Shown: in pieces, positions 25,918 to 34,581 of the stretch
Position numbering within the stretch: position 1 is the first letter of the stretch
How the letters are laid out: every line of letters starts with the position of its first letter
Source: CAWFQB01 sp965277875
GTDB lineage: Bacteria; Armatimonadota; Chthonomonadetes; Chthonomonadales; Chthonomonadaceae
Direction of reading: 5' to 3'
Length of the DNA stretch: 64,000 nucleotides
Assembly: GCA_965277875.1 (NCBI GenBank)
Contig: CBDIDV010000002.1
Location: 5,828,001 to 5,892,000 of the forward strand
Notes under the pieces: generated by a model
What the model was told of the DNA's origin: nothing
Seen by the model: only the letters and a program-made list of their open reading frames with translations
The model's database searches: none
Program-made: the position numbers and the translations under genes

Positions 25918-26682
25918 CTAGATGCTGCGCTGCGTGGTAGAGCGTAGGTAGCTCCACAGGGACACGCCCAGGATCAGCACGGCGATGATGGCCCACAGAA
26001 AAGCCCAGAAGACCGAGGGCAGCAGATACATGTTCTGCATATTCAGCGCGTCGGAGTGCGCTTCGGGCATTTTGGCCGAGATGTAAAGCAGAGTGCGCAG
26101 GTCAAACAGCGCGTTCAGGCTGCACTGCACGGCCAGGAACATGGCGATGAACTCGGCAATCCGGGGCGAGGCTTTGCGGGCGAGCAGCCAGAAGATACCC
26201 GACAGGCCCAGGCCCACGATCAGCGTAAACGGATCGCGCACCCAGATCATAATGCCCAGCATCGTCAGCGCCAGTGTGTAGAGCATGGTGCGGCCCGCGT
26301 TCTGTACACGGCGCAGACGCCCGATTTGCAGCAGGGCCGCGCCGAACAGCGTGGTTCCCAGATACCCCGCGCTGCACACGATCCAGCTTGTCATAAACGA
26401 GTGGCCCGTGCCATACGTCAGACCGCTCGTATCCGGCGACACGGATAGGGACGAGACGCCGCCGCCGACGAGCAGGGTGGCGAACGCGTGACCGCTCTCA
26501 TGCACGAACGTGATGAACAGGCGCAGCGGATACAGCAAAATCTGGCTGTACGGCATAAAGTTCAGCACGACCGTGAGCAGCGTGGCGAACAGCAGCAGCA
26601 GGCGCGTGTCGCGGGCTGCGGGCGTGGGCGTTCCCAGGCGCAGGCGGTCGGGTATGGTAAAGGTGGGCATTTTCGCGCGCAT
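25918..26682 (-). CDS. M50B-like integral membrane zinc metalloprotease
   Basis: 254 residues from ATG 26682, chosen for the GAGGA 8 bases upstream. The zinc motif HESGH (HExxH) lies near residue 61 in LFITFVHESGHAFATLLVGG. The protein has about six hydrophobic segments and matches the peptidase M50B-like family, in which a Gly/Ser-rich stretch (GGGVSSLSVSP) follows the motif. Some family members process membrane-bound regulators; no substrate is evident here. Own terminator, so transcribed alone. Confidence 0.85.
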   Translation of the reverse strand: MRAKMPTFTIPDRLRLGTPTPAARDTRLLLLFATLLTVVLNFMPYSQILLYPLRLFITFVHESGHAFATLLVGGGVSSLSVSPDTSGLTYGTGHSFMTSWIVCSAGYLGTTLFGAALLQIGRLRRVQNAGRTMLYTLALTMLGIMIWVRDPFTLIVGLGLSGIFWLLARKASPRIAEFIAMFLAVQCSLNALFDLRTLLYISAKMPEAHSDALNMQNMYLLPSVFWAFLWAIIAVLILGVSLWSYLRSTTQRSI

Positions 26683-27217
26683 TGTGTTTGTCCTCACTCT
26701 TCGTTAGAGTGGCTGCCACGTCGCAGGGACGCGGCGGCATCGGCTTTCGGCGGGAGTCTTCCCCGCCATCTTTGATTTCTGCAAACTCTATATTATAAGA
26801 CGAGGATGGCAGCGAGTAGTTCGCTTACTTGGCCTCGATTTGTACTCTTGGGATTGGAATGGGTCTGATTCTATTATACATGAAACGGTCACAAACTGGA
26901 CAGCAGAAAGCAGACGTCTCGCTTTTTTTATCACGCCCGGACAGCGTTCTGAGATACTATTCATTACGAGACGAGGGCGCATAATGATTTCACGGATTTA
27001 CGCTGTCGTGTCCGGGGCGGCGGCTGCGCGTCTGTGTCTTGTGTTCAGGCGCGGGAGGTTCCGAACGGGGTATACTGAACGCAGAAAATAGCGCCGCGCA
27101 TAAGGCGTCTGGCCGTATACCGGCTCATTGGTTTTGCACTCTTAGTAGAGTACGAGTTGATTTGCTTGGTGTGTCAGTTCCGGCTCCTTTATTTTCACCC
27201 TTCCGGAGAGAAAAACT
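26683..27217. other. Intergenic region between divergent genes
   Basis: About 535 bases with no convincing gene. It contains AT-rich blocks (around 26790-26800 and 26870-26880) that could be -10 elements for the divergent transcripts, and a small hairpin GGCGGG/CCCGCC near 26750. Nothing else recognised. Confidence 0.4.
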
Positions 27218-28018
27218 TTGCTGCTGGCGGTTGACGTTGGGAACACGAATATCGTGCTGGGCGCGTACCGGGGCCGGGGGGCGGACGCGCAGCTAATTGG
27301 CGACTGGCGCATCCGCACGGATCGGGAACGCACCACGGACGAACACGGAATGCTCGTCAAAGACCTGCTCGCCCACAGCGGCCTGGCACTGGACGCCGTG
27401 CAGCATGTGGCGATTTCCAGCGTCGTGCCGACAATGAATGAGACGCTTGCCGACCTGTCGCGCCGCTACTTTGGCGTCGCGCCCTTTGTGGTCGGGCCGG
27501 ATACGCCGTCAGGCATCACGGTGCGTTATCAGCCGGCCTCGGACGTGGGGGCCGACCGCATCTGCAATGCCGTCGGCGCGTTTGCGCGCTACGGCGGGCC
27601 GTGCATCGTGGTAGACTATGGCACAGCCACCACGTTCGACGCCATTGCCGACAACGGCGATTATCTGGGCGGCGCGATCCTGCCCGGTATCGGCATTTCA
27701 ATGGACGCGCTGTTTCGGCAGGCCGCGCGCCTGTACCGCGTGGCCCTGACCGCGCCCCCACAGGCGATTGGAACCAACACGGTTCATGCCATGCAGAGCG
27801 GGCTTGTCTTTGGGTTTGCGGGACAGACGGACGCGATGGTAGATCGCTTTCGGCAGGAACTGGGCGCCCGCGCCCGCGTGATCGCCACGGGCGGACTGGC
27901 TGAACTGATACACGCGGAAAGCCGCACGATTGAAATCGTGGATCAACTGGTCACGCTGGAAGGTCTGCGCCTGCTGTTCGAGCGCCAAACTCAAGATACA
28001 GTAGATTTGCAATTATGA
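27218..28018 (+). CDS. coaX: Type III pantothenate kinase
   Basis: 266 residues from TTG 27218, GGAGAG 8 bases upstream. Family motifs in order: phosphate loop DVGNTNIVLGAY (residues 6-17), SSVVPTMNETL, the pantothenate-binding GPDTPSGI and GADRICNAVGA, then VVDYGTATTFDAI and GGAILPGIGIS, ending with TGGLAELI. First step of coenzyme A synthesis: phosphorylation of pantothenate. Its stop overlaps the ATG of the TPR gene by four bases (ATGA), indicating translational coupling. Confidence 0.96.
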   Translation: MLLAVDVGNTNIVLGAYRGRGADAQLIGDWRIRTDRERTTDEHGMLVKDLLAHSGLALDAVQHVAISSVVPTMNETLADLSRRYFGVAPFVVGPDTPSGITVRYQPASDVGADRICNAVGAFARYGGPCIVVDYGTATTFDAIADNGDYLGGAILPGIGISMDALFRQAARLYRVALTAPPQAIGTNTVHAMQSGLVFGFAGQTDAMVDRFRQELGARARVIATGGLAELIHAESRTIEIVDQLVTLEGLRLLFERQTQDTVDLQL

Positions 28019-29259
28019 ACTCTTTGACGCTGATGTTACTTTCGGAATTTGCGCTGCTCGCGGGGATCGTCGGCCCGATGCACTATGGGGCCAGCATGAT
28101 TCGCACGGGCCAGTTCGGGCGCGCGCTGCCTGTTCTGCGCGCGTACTATGCGGCCAGTCGGCTGATGCCCCGGTGGCGCGGGCCGCTCGCGGGCTTTATG
28201 TGCGCCTGCTATGTCGGCATGGGCGAATTTGCGCTGGCCCAGCCGTTCGCCGAGGAAGCCGTGCGCGAAAACACCAAGTACGGCTACGCGCAGCATCTGG
28301 CGAGCGCCCGCGCCCATCTGGGAATCATCCTGGTGCAACAGGGCGAGTTCGAGCGGGCCGGACCATTGGTGGAGCAGACGCTTTCCGACCCGATCCCCGC
28401 CCGCCTGCGCCCCACGGTGGAATTGTTCGCGGCGAACGGCTTTCTTAATCTGGACAGACTGGACGCGGCGGAGAAGCTGATACAAAACGTGCTGATGAGC
28501 GCGAAACCCGGCAGCGACGTGCATATCGTGGCTCTCGCCAACCTGAGCCAGTGCCGACTGTACCAGGGACGCGCAGCCGAGGCGCTGGAAGTCGCGCGCC
28601 GCGCCGCGCAGTCGAAAGCGCCCAACTCCAACATTCGCGCGGCTGTGCAGCGCGGCCTCCTGGTCTGCCTGACCGAAATGAACCTGCTGGACGAGGCGCA
28701 GGCCCTGGCCGCGCACATCGCCCCTGAACTGAAAAATATGGACACCTTCCGGCAGGGCGCGGCCCTGCGCGCACTGGCCGAATTGGCTCTGAAACAGGAC
28801 GACTTGGACCGCGCCCGCGATTACGCGCAACGGTCGGCCACGCTGGGCGTCAACCCCAACGCGCAGGCGAACACGCTGCTGATTTTGGCCCGCGTCTTCG
28901 ATGCGCGGCAAAACGCCCATCGCGCCGTGACCCTATGCCGCGACATTTTGGAAACGCGCTGCGTCACTTACTTCAAACAGCGCGCCCAGGAGATCATTGA
29001 CCGCCTGGAACCCTCGAAAATGGACATCCTGACCAGTCTCCCCGTCAATGCTTCCTCTTCCATTGTTTCCTCTTCTGCTAATTCTGCTGCTGCTGCTTTC
29101 GCTTCCAACACTTCCTCGTTCGGCATTTCCTCTCTGGATACTGTCGCTGAAGACACTACCTTAAACCCGGCTACGGTGGACACGCTCGCCAATTCTCCCG
29201 CTCGCAAATATGCCGCGAGCGAGGAAAATCCTCTCCAGATCAATGAAGGCTTGTCCTGA
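28015..29259 (+). CDS. TPR-repeat protein with N-terminal membrane anchor
   Basis: 414 residues, coupled to coaX by an ATGA overlap. A hydrophobic N-terminus (about 3-22) precedes a run of TPR-like helical pairs from about 35 to 315 (FGRALPVLRAYYAASRLM; AEKLIQNVLMSA; GRAAEALEVARRAA). The last ~90 residues are Ser/Ala/Thr-rich and probably disordered, encoded by irregular CTTCC/TCTGC tracts. TPR proteins act as scaffolds; no partner can be named. Confidence 0.8.
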   Translation: MNSLTLMLLSEFALLAGIVGPMHYGASMIRTGQFGRALPVLRAYYAASRLMPRWRGPLAGFMCACYVGMGEFALAQPFAEEAVRENTKYGYAQHLASARAHLGIILVQQGEFERAGPLVEQTLSDPIPARLRPTVELFAANGFLNLDRLDAAEKLIQNVLMSAKPGSDVHIVALANLSQCRLYQGRAAEALEVARRAAQSKAPNSNIRAAVQRGLLVCLTEMNLLDEAQALAAHIAPELKNMDTFRQGAALRALAELALKQDDLDRARDYAQRSATLGVNPNAQANTLLILARVFDARQNAHRAVTLCRDILETRCVTYFKQRAQEIIDRLEPSKMDILTSLPVNASSSIVSSSANSAAAAFASNTSSFGISSLDTVAEDTTLNPATVDTLANSPARKYAASEENPLQINEGLS

Positions 29260-29274
29260 GACTGTAACGCAGGT

Positions 29275-30405
29275 CTATAAGGTAGATTGCCAGTCCACAA
29301 CGGCCTGAACGGTCTGGGGCGTCCAGGTGGGGCCGTTTGCGCGGGGGCCGTCGGGCGTCCAGAGCAGCTTGTCCACGCACATGCGCCGCGCCTGCATTCC
29401 CACATCCCACGCGTGGTACACAAGGTATTCCGTTTGGCGGTCGGGGCCGGTCACGATGCTGTTATGTCCCGGCCCGATCACGTGGCCCGGTATACTGCGG
29501 AGGACGCGCGCCCCGGCCTCATTGCCCGCGTCCGAGTAGGGGCCGAGGGGATGGTCGGACACGCCATAGTCCACGCCATACGTGTCGGTTTCCCACCTGC
29601 CGCCGCTGTAAAAGCAATAGTAGCGGTCAGCGTGTTTGCGTATGTGCGGGCCTTCCAGCGTGTGCCAGTCCCAGACGCCGCCGTACATCGGGCGATCTTT
29701 GAGGAAGCGCTGCCAGTCGGAACGCGCCCTGAGAATCGGCTGCGCTTCGCCCGCAAGCGTGGTCATGTCGGTCATGCGGTCGGCCATGAGGGCGGTTCCA
29801 GGCCGCGCGCCGCCCGTGTTGTCTAAAAAGTCCTGCGCCCAGAACAGATACCATTGTCCGTCGTCGTCCTGAAACGGGTGGGGATCAATGGCGAACGGCG
29901 TTTTGCGCGGGTCTACAAGCGGCTTGCCCGCGTCCACATACGGCCCCATCGGATGACTGCTGACCGCCACGCGCAGTTGATGCCCCCTGTCCTCCACGCC
30001 TACCGAGTAGTACAGGTAGAATTTACCATCGGCATGGGCCACTTCGGGCGCCCAGAACGTGTCGCCAAGCGCGGGGTCAGGCGGCGACAACGCTCCGCCA
30101 ACGCTTTTCCACGTCACGAAATCATCCGAGCGCAGCAGGGGAAACACGCGCATCTGCGTCTGGAGCGTGGACGACATCGCCTCGGCCTCCTTGATGTTCC
30201 CGCTCGCCTCCAATGGCCCTGTCCCGACCGCGTAATAGGTCTCTTTCACCTTCCACATAAACGGGTCGGCAAAGTAACCGGGATATACGGGATTGGTATA
30301 GGTACGCGTGGTGACTACATCGGGCGTGTGCATCTCCGAGTCGGCGGTGTCTGCATTGCTCACTGTGTTTTCTCCTGGAAGGTTTGTAGTTTGCGTAATC
30401 GGCAT
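29275..30405 (-). CDS. GH43-family glycoside hydrolase
   Basis: 376 residues, five-bladed beta-propeller of GH43. The expected acids are present: catalytic-base Asp in YPGYFADPFM (about residue 47), pKa-tuning Asp in FAIDPHPF (about 170), general acid Glu in LEGPHIRK (about 250). GHNSIV marks the final blade. No signal peptide is evident, so it may act on imported arabino- or xylo-oligosaccharides. Convergent with the TPR gene, 15 bases apart. Substrate not decidable. Confidence 0.9.
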   Translation of the reverse strand: MPITQTTNLPGENTVSNADTADSEMHTPDVVTTRTYTNPVYPGYFADPFMWKVKETYYAVGTGPLEASGNIKEAEAMSSTLQTQMRVFPLLRSDDFVTWKSVGGALSPPDPALGDTFWAPEVAHADGKFYLYYSVGVEDRGHQLRVAVSSHPMGPYVDAGKPLVDPRKTPFAIDPHPFQDDDGQWYLFWAQDFLDNTGGARPGTALMADRMTDMTTLAGEAQPILRARSDWQRFLKDRPMYGGVWDWHTLEGPHIRKHADRYYCFYSGGRWETDTYGVDYGVSDHPLGPYSDAGNEAGARVLRSIPGHVIGPGHNSIVTGPDRQTEYLVYHAWDVGMQARRMCVDKLLWTPDGPRANGPTWTPQTVQAVVDWQSTL

Positions 30406-30460
30406 TCAGTGCAAGGTGAACAAGGTTGCTATGCAGACGCAGAACAAACGGAACCCGTAG

Positions 30461-30622
30461 GGACAGCCCCCCGTGGCTGTCCTCCCCTAAATTCGGGTCT
30501 GCCCCTACACCATGCGTGGGCAGACACGGGGGTCTGCCCCTACACCATGCGTGGGCAGACACGGGGGTCTGCCCCTACACCATGCGTGGGCAGACACGGG
30601 GGTCTGCCCCTACACCATGCGT
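30461..30622. repeat. Tandem array of 35-bp hairpin units plus related hairpin
   Basis: Three exact 35-bp units start at 30498, 30533 and 30568, and a fourth truncated one covers 30603-30622. Neighbouring units form GGGCAGA / TCTGCCC stems. Just before, GGACAGCC / GGCTGTCC (about 30461-30482) is a diverged relative. The unit core is the hairpin seen once at 14470-14499. The 307-base gap between GH43 and modB holds no gene. Confidence 0.85.
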
Positions 30623-30712
30623 ATTTTGCAGGATGCATTAGATTATCGGCTGAGTAAGATTGATATAGGTACGTGTCGGGGGCGGGGAAGTTGCGATAGA
30701 CGGGGCGTGGTA

Positions 30713-31381
30713 TCAGACGCGCTTTTCGAGGGCGGCGGCGGACAGAGCGAACAGCAGGCAGACGCCCGACAGGACGATCACGAGCAGGCCGGCAAGCCGC
30801 TCGTCGCCCGCGTTGTAAGCGTCGTAGACGACAAGCGGCAGGGTGCGGGTCTGGCCGGGGATGCTGCCGCCCACCATCAGGGTCGCGCCGAAGTCGCCCA
30901 GAGCGCGGGCGAACGCCAGTCCGACTCCGGCGAACAGGCCGCGCCGCGCCAGAGGCAGGGCGATCAGCCGAAACACCTGCGCCTCGGACGCGCCGAATAT
31001 GCGGGCCGCGTCCAGCAGATCGTTGTCCAGGGCGGCGAAAGACGCCTGCACGGTGCGGACAAGCAGGGGCAGGCTGACGATGCAGGCGGCAAGAGTCGCG
31101 CCCTGCCAGGTGAAAACAACGTGCAGGTCACGCCCGGTCAGCTTATGGTAGGCGTGGGCGACGCGGCTTTGCGCGCCGAGCGTGGTCAGCAGATAGTAGC
31201 CCAGCACGGTCGGCGGCAGGACGAGGGGCAGCAGGATCAATCCTTCCCATACGGCCCGGCCCGCAACGCGCCGTCGTGACAGCCCCCACGCAAGCGGCAG
31301 GCCGACAAGCAGGGAGAGCAGGGTGGCGCAGCCGGCGATACGCAGCGACAGCCACAGCGCGACAAGGGCCTCAGCGGGCAT
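30713..31381 (-). CDS. modB: Molybdate ABC transporter permease
   Basis: 222 residues from ATG 31381, which overlaps the end of modA by 11 bases. Five or six membrane helices. The cytoplasmic EAA loop that docks to the ATPase is visible as LDAARIFGASEAQVFRLIALPLARRG (about residues 130-155). VLPPTVLGYYLL is typical of ModB. Works with ModA and an ATPase to import molybdate, but no modC follows; the transporter must borrow an ATPase from elsewhere. Confidence 0.92.
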   Translation of the reverse strand: MPAEALVALWLSLRIAGCATLLSLLVGLPLAWGLSRRRVAGRAVWEGLILLPLVLPPTVLGYYLLTTLGAQSRVAHAYHKLTGRDLHVVFTWQGATLAACIVSLPLLVRTVQASFAALDNDLLDAARIFGASEAQVFRLIALPLARRGLFAGVGLAFARALGDFGATLMVGGSIPGQTRTLPLVVYDAYNAGDERLAGLLVIVLSGVCLLFALSAAALEKRV

Positions 31382-32144
31382 GAGCGCGGGGAGCCTCGAA
31401 CCCATACTTCTTCAAGATGGCCTGCCCGTCCGGGCCGGTCACGAACAGGGCGAAAGCGCGCGCCTGCGCCGGATGCGCGGACGATTGCAGCACGGCAAGG
31501 GTTTGAAAGAGAGGCGGATACAGATTTTCGGGAACCGGGCGGAACACGCCGCTCCCATCGGAGGCGAGCGAACGCGACACAAACGCGATGTCGGCGTTGC
31601 CGCTGACCGCGAATTGCAGCGTCTGCTGGATGTTTTCGCCGGTCACGAGCCGGGGCTGCAATTTGTCCCAGACTCCGGCGGCTGTCAGCGCCTGCTTCGC
31701 GAGCAGGCCATAGGGCGCGGACTGCGGGTTGGCGATAGCGACATGGGCGTAGCGGGGCTGGACAAGGTCGGCGAGCGTGGCGGGCAAGGGCGACCCTTTG
31801 CGCGTCCACAAGACGAGTTTGCCCTGCGCGTAGATCTGTTTTGTACCGGGGACGAGCAGGCTCTTGCGCTCCAACTGCGTCACGTAGTCCTCGTTGGCGG
31901 ACGCGAACACGTCATAAGGCGCGCCGTTTTCGATCTGACGGGCAAGCTGCCCGCTGGCCCCGAAGATCACGACCGTCTTTTGCCCGGTTCGTTTTTCAAA
32001 TGCCTGCGCCATTTCACCGAACGCCCGCGTCAGGTCAGCGGCGGCAGCGATGCGAAGTTCGCCGCCCTGCGCCCACGCCCGCCCGCCCGCAGGCAGGCAC
32101 AATACAGCAAACCCCGCGATCCACGCCCGTCTTGTTATGTTCAT
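31371..32144 (-). CDS. modA: Molybdate-binding periplasmic protein
   Basis: 257 residues from ATG 32144. A signal peptide with Arg pair (ITRRAWIAGFAVLCLPAGG, ends AWAQ) precedes a ModA domain: ELRIAAAADLTRAF, FGASGQLARQIENGAPYDVFASA, then IANPQSAPYG and GNADIAFVS. These Ser/Ala positions match the oxyanion pocket of the family. Molybdate or tungstate capture in the periplasm. First gene of a two-gene unit with modB. Upstream in-frame codons (to 32267) lack signal-peptide character. Confidence 0.92.
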   Translation of the reverse strand: MNITRRAWIAGFAVLCLPAGGRAWAQGGELRIAAAADLTRAFGEMAQAFEKRTGQKTVVIFGASGQLARQIENGAPYDVFASANEDYVTQLERKSLLVPGTKQIYAQGKLVLWTRKGSPLPATLADLVQPRYAHVAIANPQSAPYGLLAKQALTAAGVWDKLQPRLVTGENIQQTLQFAVSGNADIAFVSRSLASDGSGVFRPVPENLYPPLFQTLAVLQSSAHPAQARAFALFVTGPDGQAILKKYGFEAPRAHAR

Positions 32145-32305
32145 CACCGTCACGCGCCGTTTCCTTTGATCCTGCTGCCCCACGTTTTTTGAGGGTTGAA
32201 CATAAGCGTTGCCGCACCGCCGATTTTCGCATCCAGGGTCAGGATGCTTTATAGAAGGCGCGACCAAAATTTCGTGTGGATTAGCCGAATTGTATGACTG
32301 CGGAG

Positions 32306-32618
32306 TTAATCCGGCAAGTCTTTTAATAGCGTCTTTGCGTCGCGCGCTCCGTGAAGTACGCGCACAACTTGAAGCGGGCCTGTGTCCTGCCTGTAAACGA
32401 TAAGGTAACTAGAGACGCTCCAGAACCGCAGCGGTTCGGGTGTCAAATCCTGCCGCGTGTTGTCCCATCAATGGTTTTTCAGCCAGTTTGTAAATGGCTT
32501 TGTAGAGTTCATCGACTACTTTGTCCGCCGCGCGCATACTGTCCGCCGCGATGTACAGCCAAATCTCGTCCAGGTCGGCAAGCGCGTCAGGAGAAAGCAC
32601 AGGTTGTGCATCTGCCAC
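32306..32618 (-). pseudogene. parE: ParE/RelE-type toxin with a frameshift
   Basis: The first part (GTG 32618) reads DALADLDEIWLYIAAD ... KPLMG, a normal ParE start. It then runs out of frame and stops at TAG 32409. Moving one frame over from about 32465 restores the family C-terminus: RQDLTPEPLRFW, SYLIVYRQ, LQVVRVLHGARD, LLKDLP, ending at TAA 32306-32308. One inserted or lost base near the Gly-Gln codons explains this. The GTG start directly follows the antitoxin stop, the usual operon form. Toxin presumably inactive. Confidence 0.85.
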
Positions 32619-32900
32619 TTACGCGCCCTCCGTCTGGTTTTGCTGCGCCAAGCGAGCGCGGCCTCGCGCTTTGATGTCTGCCAGTGTGTGCGCGTCCAGC
32701 GTCAGGGCCTGACCCGCATCCAGTTGACGCAGGCCCGAAGCGATGTCTTGCCGCCACGCTTCACGCTGCTGTTCCTCGGCGTCCCGCTCGGCAAGCAGGC
32801 GCAAGCTTTCACGCACCAGTTCGTTCGCGGAATGGTACTTGCCGGTCGCCAGTTTGTCGCTGATGAGCTGTTCCAAATCGTTATCCAGCAAAAGTGTCAT
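32619..32900 (-). CDS. parD: ParD-like antitoxin
   Basis: 93 residues. The N-terminal ribbon-helix-helix region (LEQLISDKLATGKYHSANELVRESLRLL, residues 9-36) binds DNA as a dimer; the charged C-terminus (about 37-93) would wrap the toxin. Normal family length, intact. It now stands without a working toxin because the adjacent parE is frameshifted. Antitoxins of this kind repress their own operon. Confidence 0.85.
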   Translation of the reverse strand: MTLLLDNDLEQLISDKLATGKYHSANELVRESLRLLAERDAEEQQREAWRQDIASGLRQLDAGQALTLDAHTLADIKARGRARLAQQNQTEGA

Positions 32901-32983
32901 GATTTCTGCCCCCGTCGTTCCGTGTACTCCCTACATCATACCAAAATCCGGCGGCAAAAACAACGCTCTTGTGCAGACGGCGC

Positions 32984-33018
32984 AAAGCCCGCCCCTGTAC
33001 GTGACGAAGGCGGGCTTT
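32984..33018. repeat. Hairpin AAAGCCCGCC/GGCGGGCTTT
   Basis: A 10-bp stem just left of the repeat island; the same stem, extended to 16 bp, closes the other side at 33528-33572. Likely terminator-type hairpins that flank the repeats. Confidence 0.6.
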
Positions 33019-33052
33019 ATGTGCTTGAAACATGGGATGGGCGCGTTTTGTT

Positions 33053-33480
33053 TGTGCGTGGCGGGAAGATTGGCCCCTCACCCCCGGCTCGCTGCGCTAT
33101 TCTCCCCGGAGGGTAGAGGGGAGCGAAGGCGCAAGTGGGTTCGCCGTTGGATGAAATCTTCATCGAATGCACTCAGCTTCCAAACCAGCCTTCTCCCCGG
33201 AGCGGGAGAGGGTGGCCGGAGGCCGGGTGAGGGGCGAAGCCTCCGCAACGCCGCAGGTTTCTCTCCCCTCACCCCCGACCCCTCTCCCCGGCGGGGAGAG
33301 GGGAGTAAAGACGCAAGTGGGTTCGCCGTTGGAGTTCAGGTTTGTTCAAGTCTATTCAGGTCTTGCGCGTTCATCAATCAAAATGCAACGATAGAGACTG
33401 CCGCCCTCGCTCCCCTCTACCCTCCGGGGAGACTAGCGCACCGAGCCGGGGGTGAGGGGCCAATCTTCCCGCCACGCACA
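33053..33480. repeat. Compound repeat island with ~80-bp inverted ends
   Basis: The arms 33053-33133 and 33401-33480 are inverted copies differing at only a few positions; the outer 39 bases match exactly. Inside lie a full ~165-bp element (33072-33240), a partial one in the same direction (33264-33333) and a partial reversed one (33401-33463). The elements begin with GGCCCCTCACCCCCGG and end with GGTGAGGGGCGAAGCC. The gap between parD and the lipoprotein gene holds no gene; open frames here only translate the repeats. Confidence 0.85.
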
Positions 33481-33527
33481 CAATACCCGCGTCCTCTTCG
33501 CTCTGCCAATGCCCAATGTCCTGACGA

Positions 33528-33572
33528 CACAAAGCCCGCCAGAATGCTGTTCGCTCTCTGGCGGGCTTTGTG
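33528..33572 (-). terminator. Hairpin after the lipoprotein gene
   Basis: A perfect 16-bp stem CACAAAGCCCGCCAGA / TCTGGCGGGCTTTGTG, 15 bases after the minus-strand gene ends; no long T-run. Confidence 0.6.
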
Positions 33573-33586
33573 GAAGACGAAGGAAG

Positions 33587-33760
33587 TTACTTCTTTGCCG
33601 AGCCTGGGCCGGGCATTCCGCCTTTGCCTTCATCGGCATTGTTGTTCGGGTCGGCGTGGGGTACGGGTTCTTCTTTCTTGCCGCACCCCGTCGTTCCGGT
33701 CAAGGGGACGATGACGCAGAGAAGGCCCAGTACCGCAAGCGCTTTGTTCATGAGACGCAT
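33587..33760 (-). CDS. Small lipoprotein
   Basis: 57 residues from ATG 33760; AAGGAG lies 10 bases upstream and overlaps the end of the pseudopilin gene. Hydrophobic signal (AVLGLLCVIVPLTGTTGC) with a lipobox-like TTGC, then a short Lys/Glu/Pro/Gly tail. In-frame codons further upstream (to 33784) would overlap the previous gene and precede the signal. Small lipoproteins of this kind commonly follow DUF1559 pseudopilin genes; function unknown. Confidence 0.75.
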   Translation of the reverse strand: MRLMNKALAVLGLLCVIVPLTGTTGCGKKEEPVPHADPNNNADEGKGGMPGPGSAKK

Positions 33761-33774
33761 CTTATTCGTACTCC

Positions 33775-34581
33775 TTACGGCCACTGCTGGTTGCCCGCCA
33801 GGCTCCAGAGATCCTTGCTTTTCAGCGTGTCGATTGTTGTGGATTTCACATGCCCATCGCAGAAGATCGTCGTACTCATGGATTTTGTGTCAGGCAGGCT
33901 GCACCATGCTGAACGGGCCGGGTTGGCTGTGTGCCGCCCCGCTCCGGTTCCGATGGCCCCGTTTACAGTCGTGCCACAGACGTTCTTGGTGTCAAGGCCG
34001 CTTAGGGCGAGCGCCGCACCGGGCAGGTTGTGGTTTGTGGAAAGCCAGTCGAATGTCTCGGCGAAGGCGACCGTGCTGCCCGGCGAAGAGACCGAGGACA
34101 TGATGGCCGGTATGTACTTGGCATTGATGCCTGGCGGCGCCCACCAGTTCACGATGTCGTCGCTGATGCCGAAGGAGGAGATGTTGCCGTATCCGTAGAG
34201 CTTGGCGGCAGCGGCGTTTAAAGTGGTATCCGGGCAAATAAACACGCCGGATAGATCGCTTACCAGGGATTGTCCGCCCTGTCCAGATCCATTGGCCTTT
34301 TGAATGTAAGGCGAAATCAACTGCGGCCAGTAGAGCTGCGGCGAAGTGTAAGTGCCTGTGGCGGGGACATACCCGCTAAAGTACGGCGAGTACGTTTCGT
34401 CGTAATCCTGAACATACATCATTTCGCCCACGCCGATCTGCCTGCCGTTGCTGATGCAGCTGGTCTGTCGGGCTTTTTCGCGGGCCTGCGCGAAGACGGG
34501 GAAGAGAATGGCCGCGAGGATCGCGATAATAGCGATGACCACGAGCAATTCAATGAGGGTAAACGCACTACGTTTCTGCAT
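33775..34581 (-). CDS. DUF1559-type pseudopilin (prepilin N-methylation domain)
   Basis: 268 residues. A type IV/II prepilin leader MQKRSAFTLIELLVVIAIIAIL with Glu at +5 of the mature form, to be cut by prepilin peptidase. LFPVFAQAREKARQTSC follows, an armatimonad hallmark. The C-terminal FCDGHVKS block is the H-x9-DG type motif region. Expected to be inner-membrane anchored and secretion-related. The body is beta-rich and has no named function. Downstream lipoprotein gene is coupled (14 bases from stop to ATG). Confidence 0.9.
   Translation of the reverse strand: MQKRSAFTLIELLVVIAIIAILAAILFPVFAQAREKARQTSCISNGRQIGVGEMMYVQDYDETYSPYFSGYVPATGTYTSPQLYWPQLISPYIQKANGSGQGGQSLVSDLSGVFICPDTTLNAAAAKLYGYGNISSFGISDDIVNWWAPPGINAKYIPAIMSSVSSPGSTVAFAETFDWLSTNHNLPGAALALSGLDTKNVCGTTVNGAIGTGAGRHTANPARSAWCSLPDTKSMSTTIFCDGHVKSTTIDTLKSKDLWSLAGNQQWP

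Noticed and set aside
30498..30622. CRISPR array
   Set aside because: Repeats are directly adjacent with no spacers and no cas genes are nearby.
30512..31279. + strand frame MRGQTRGSAPTPCV...
   Set aside because: It only translates the 35-bp tandem repeat and then the antisense of modB.
32743..33714. + strand 323-codon frame
   Set aside because: Translates palindromic repeats and antisense of parD; composition is typical of repeat-derived frames.
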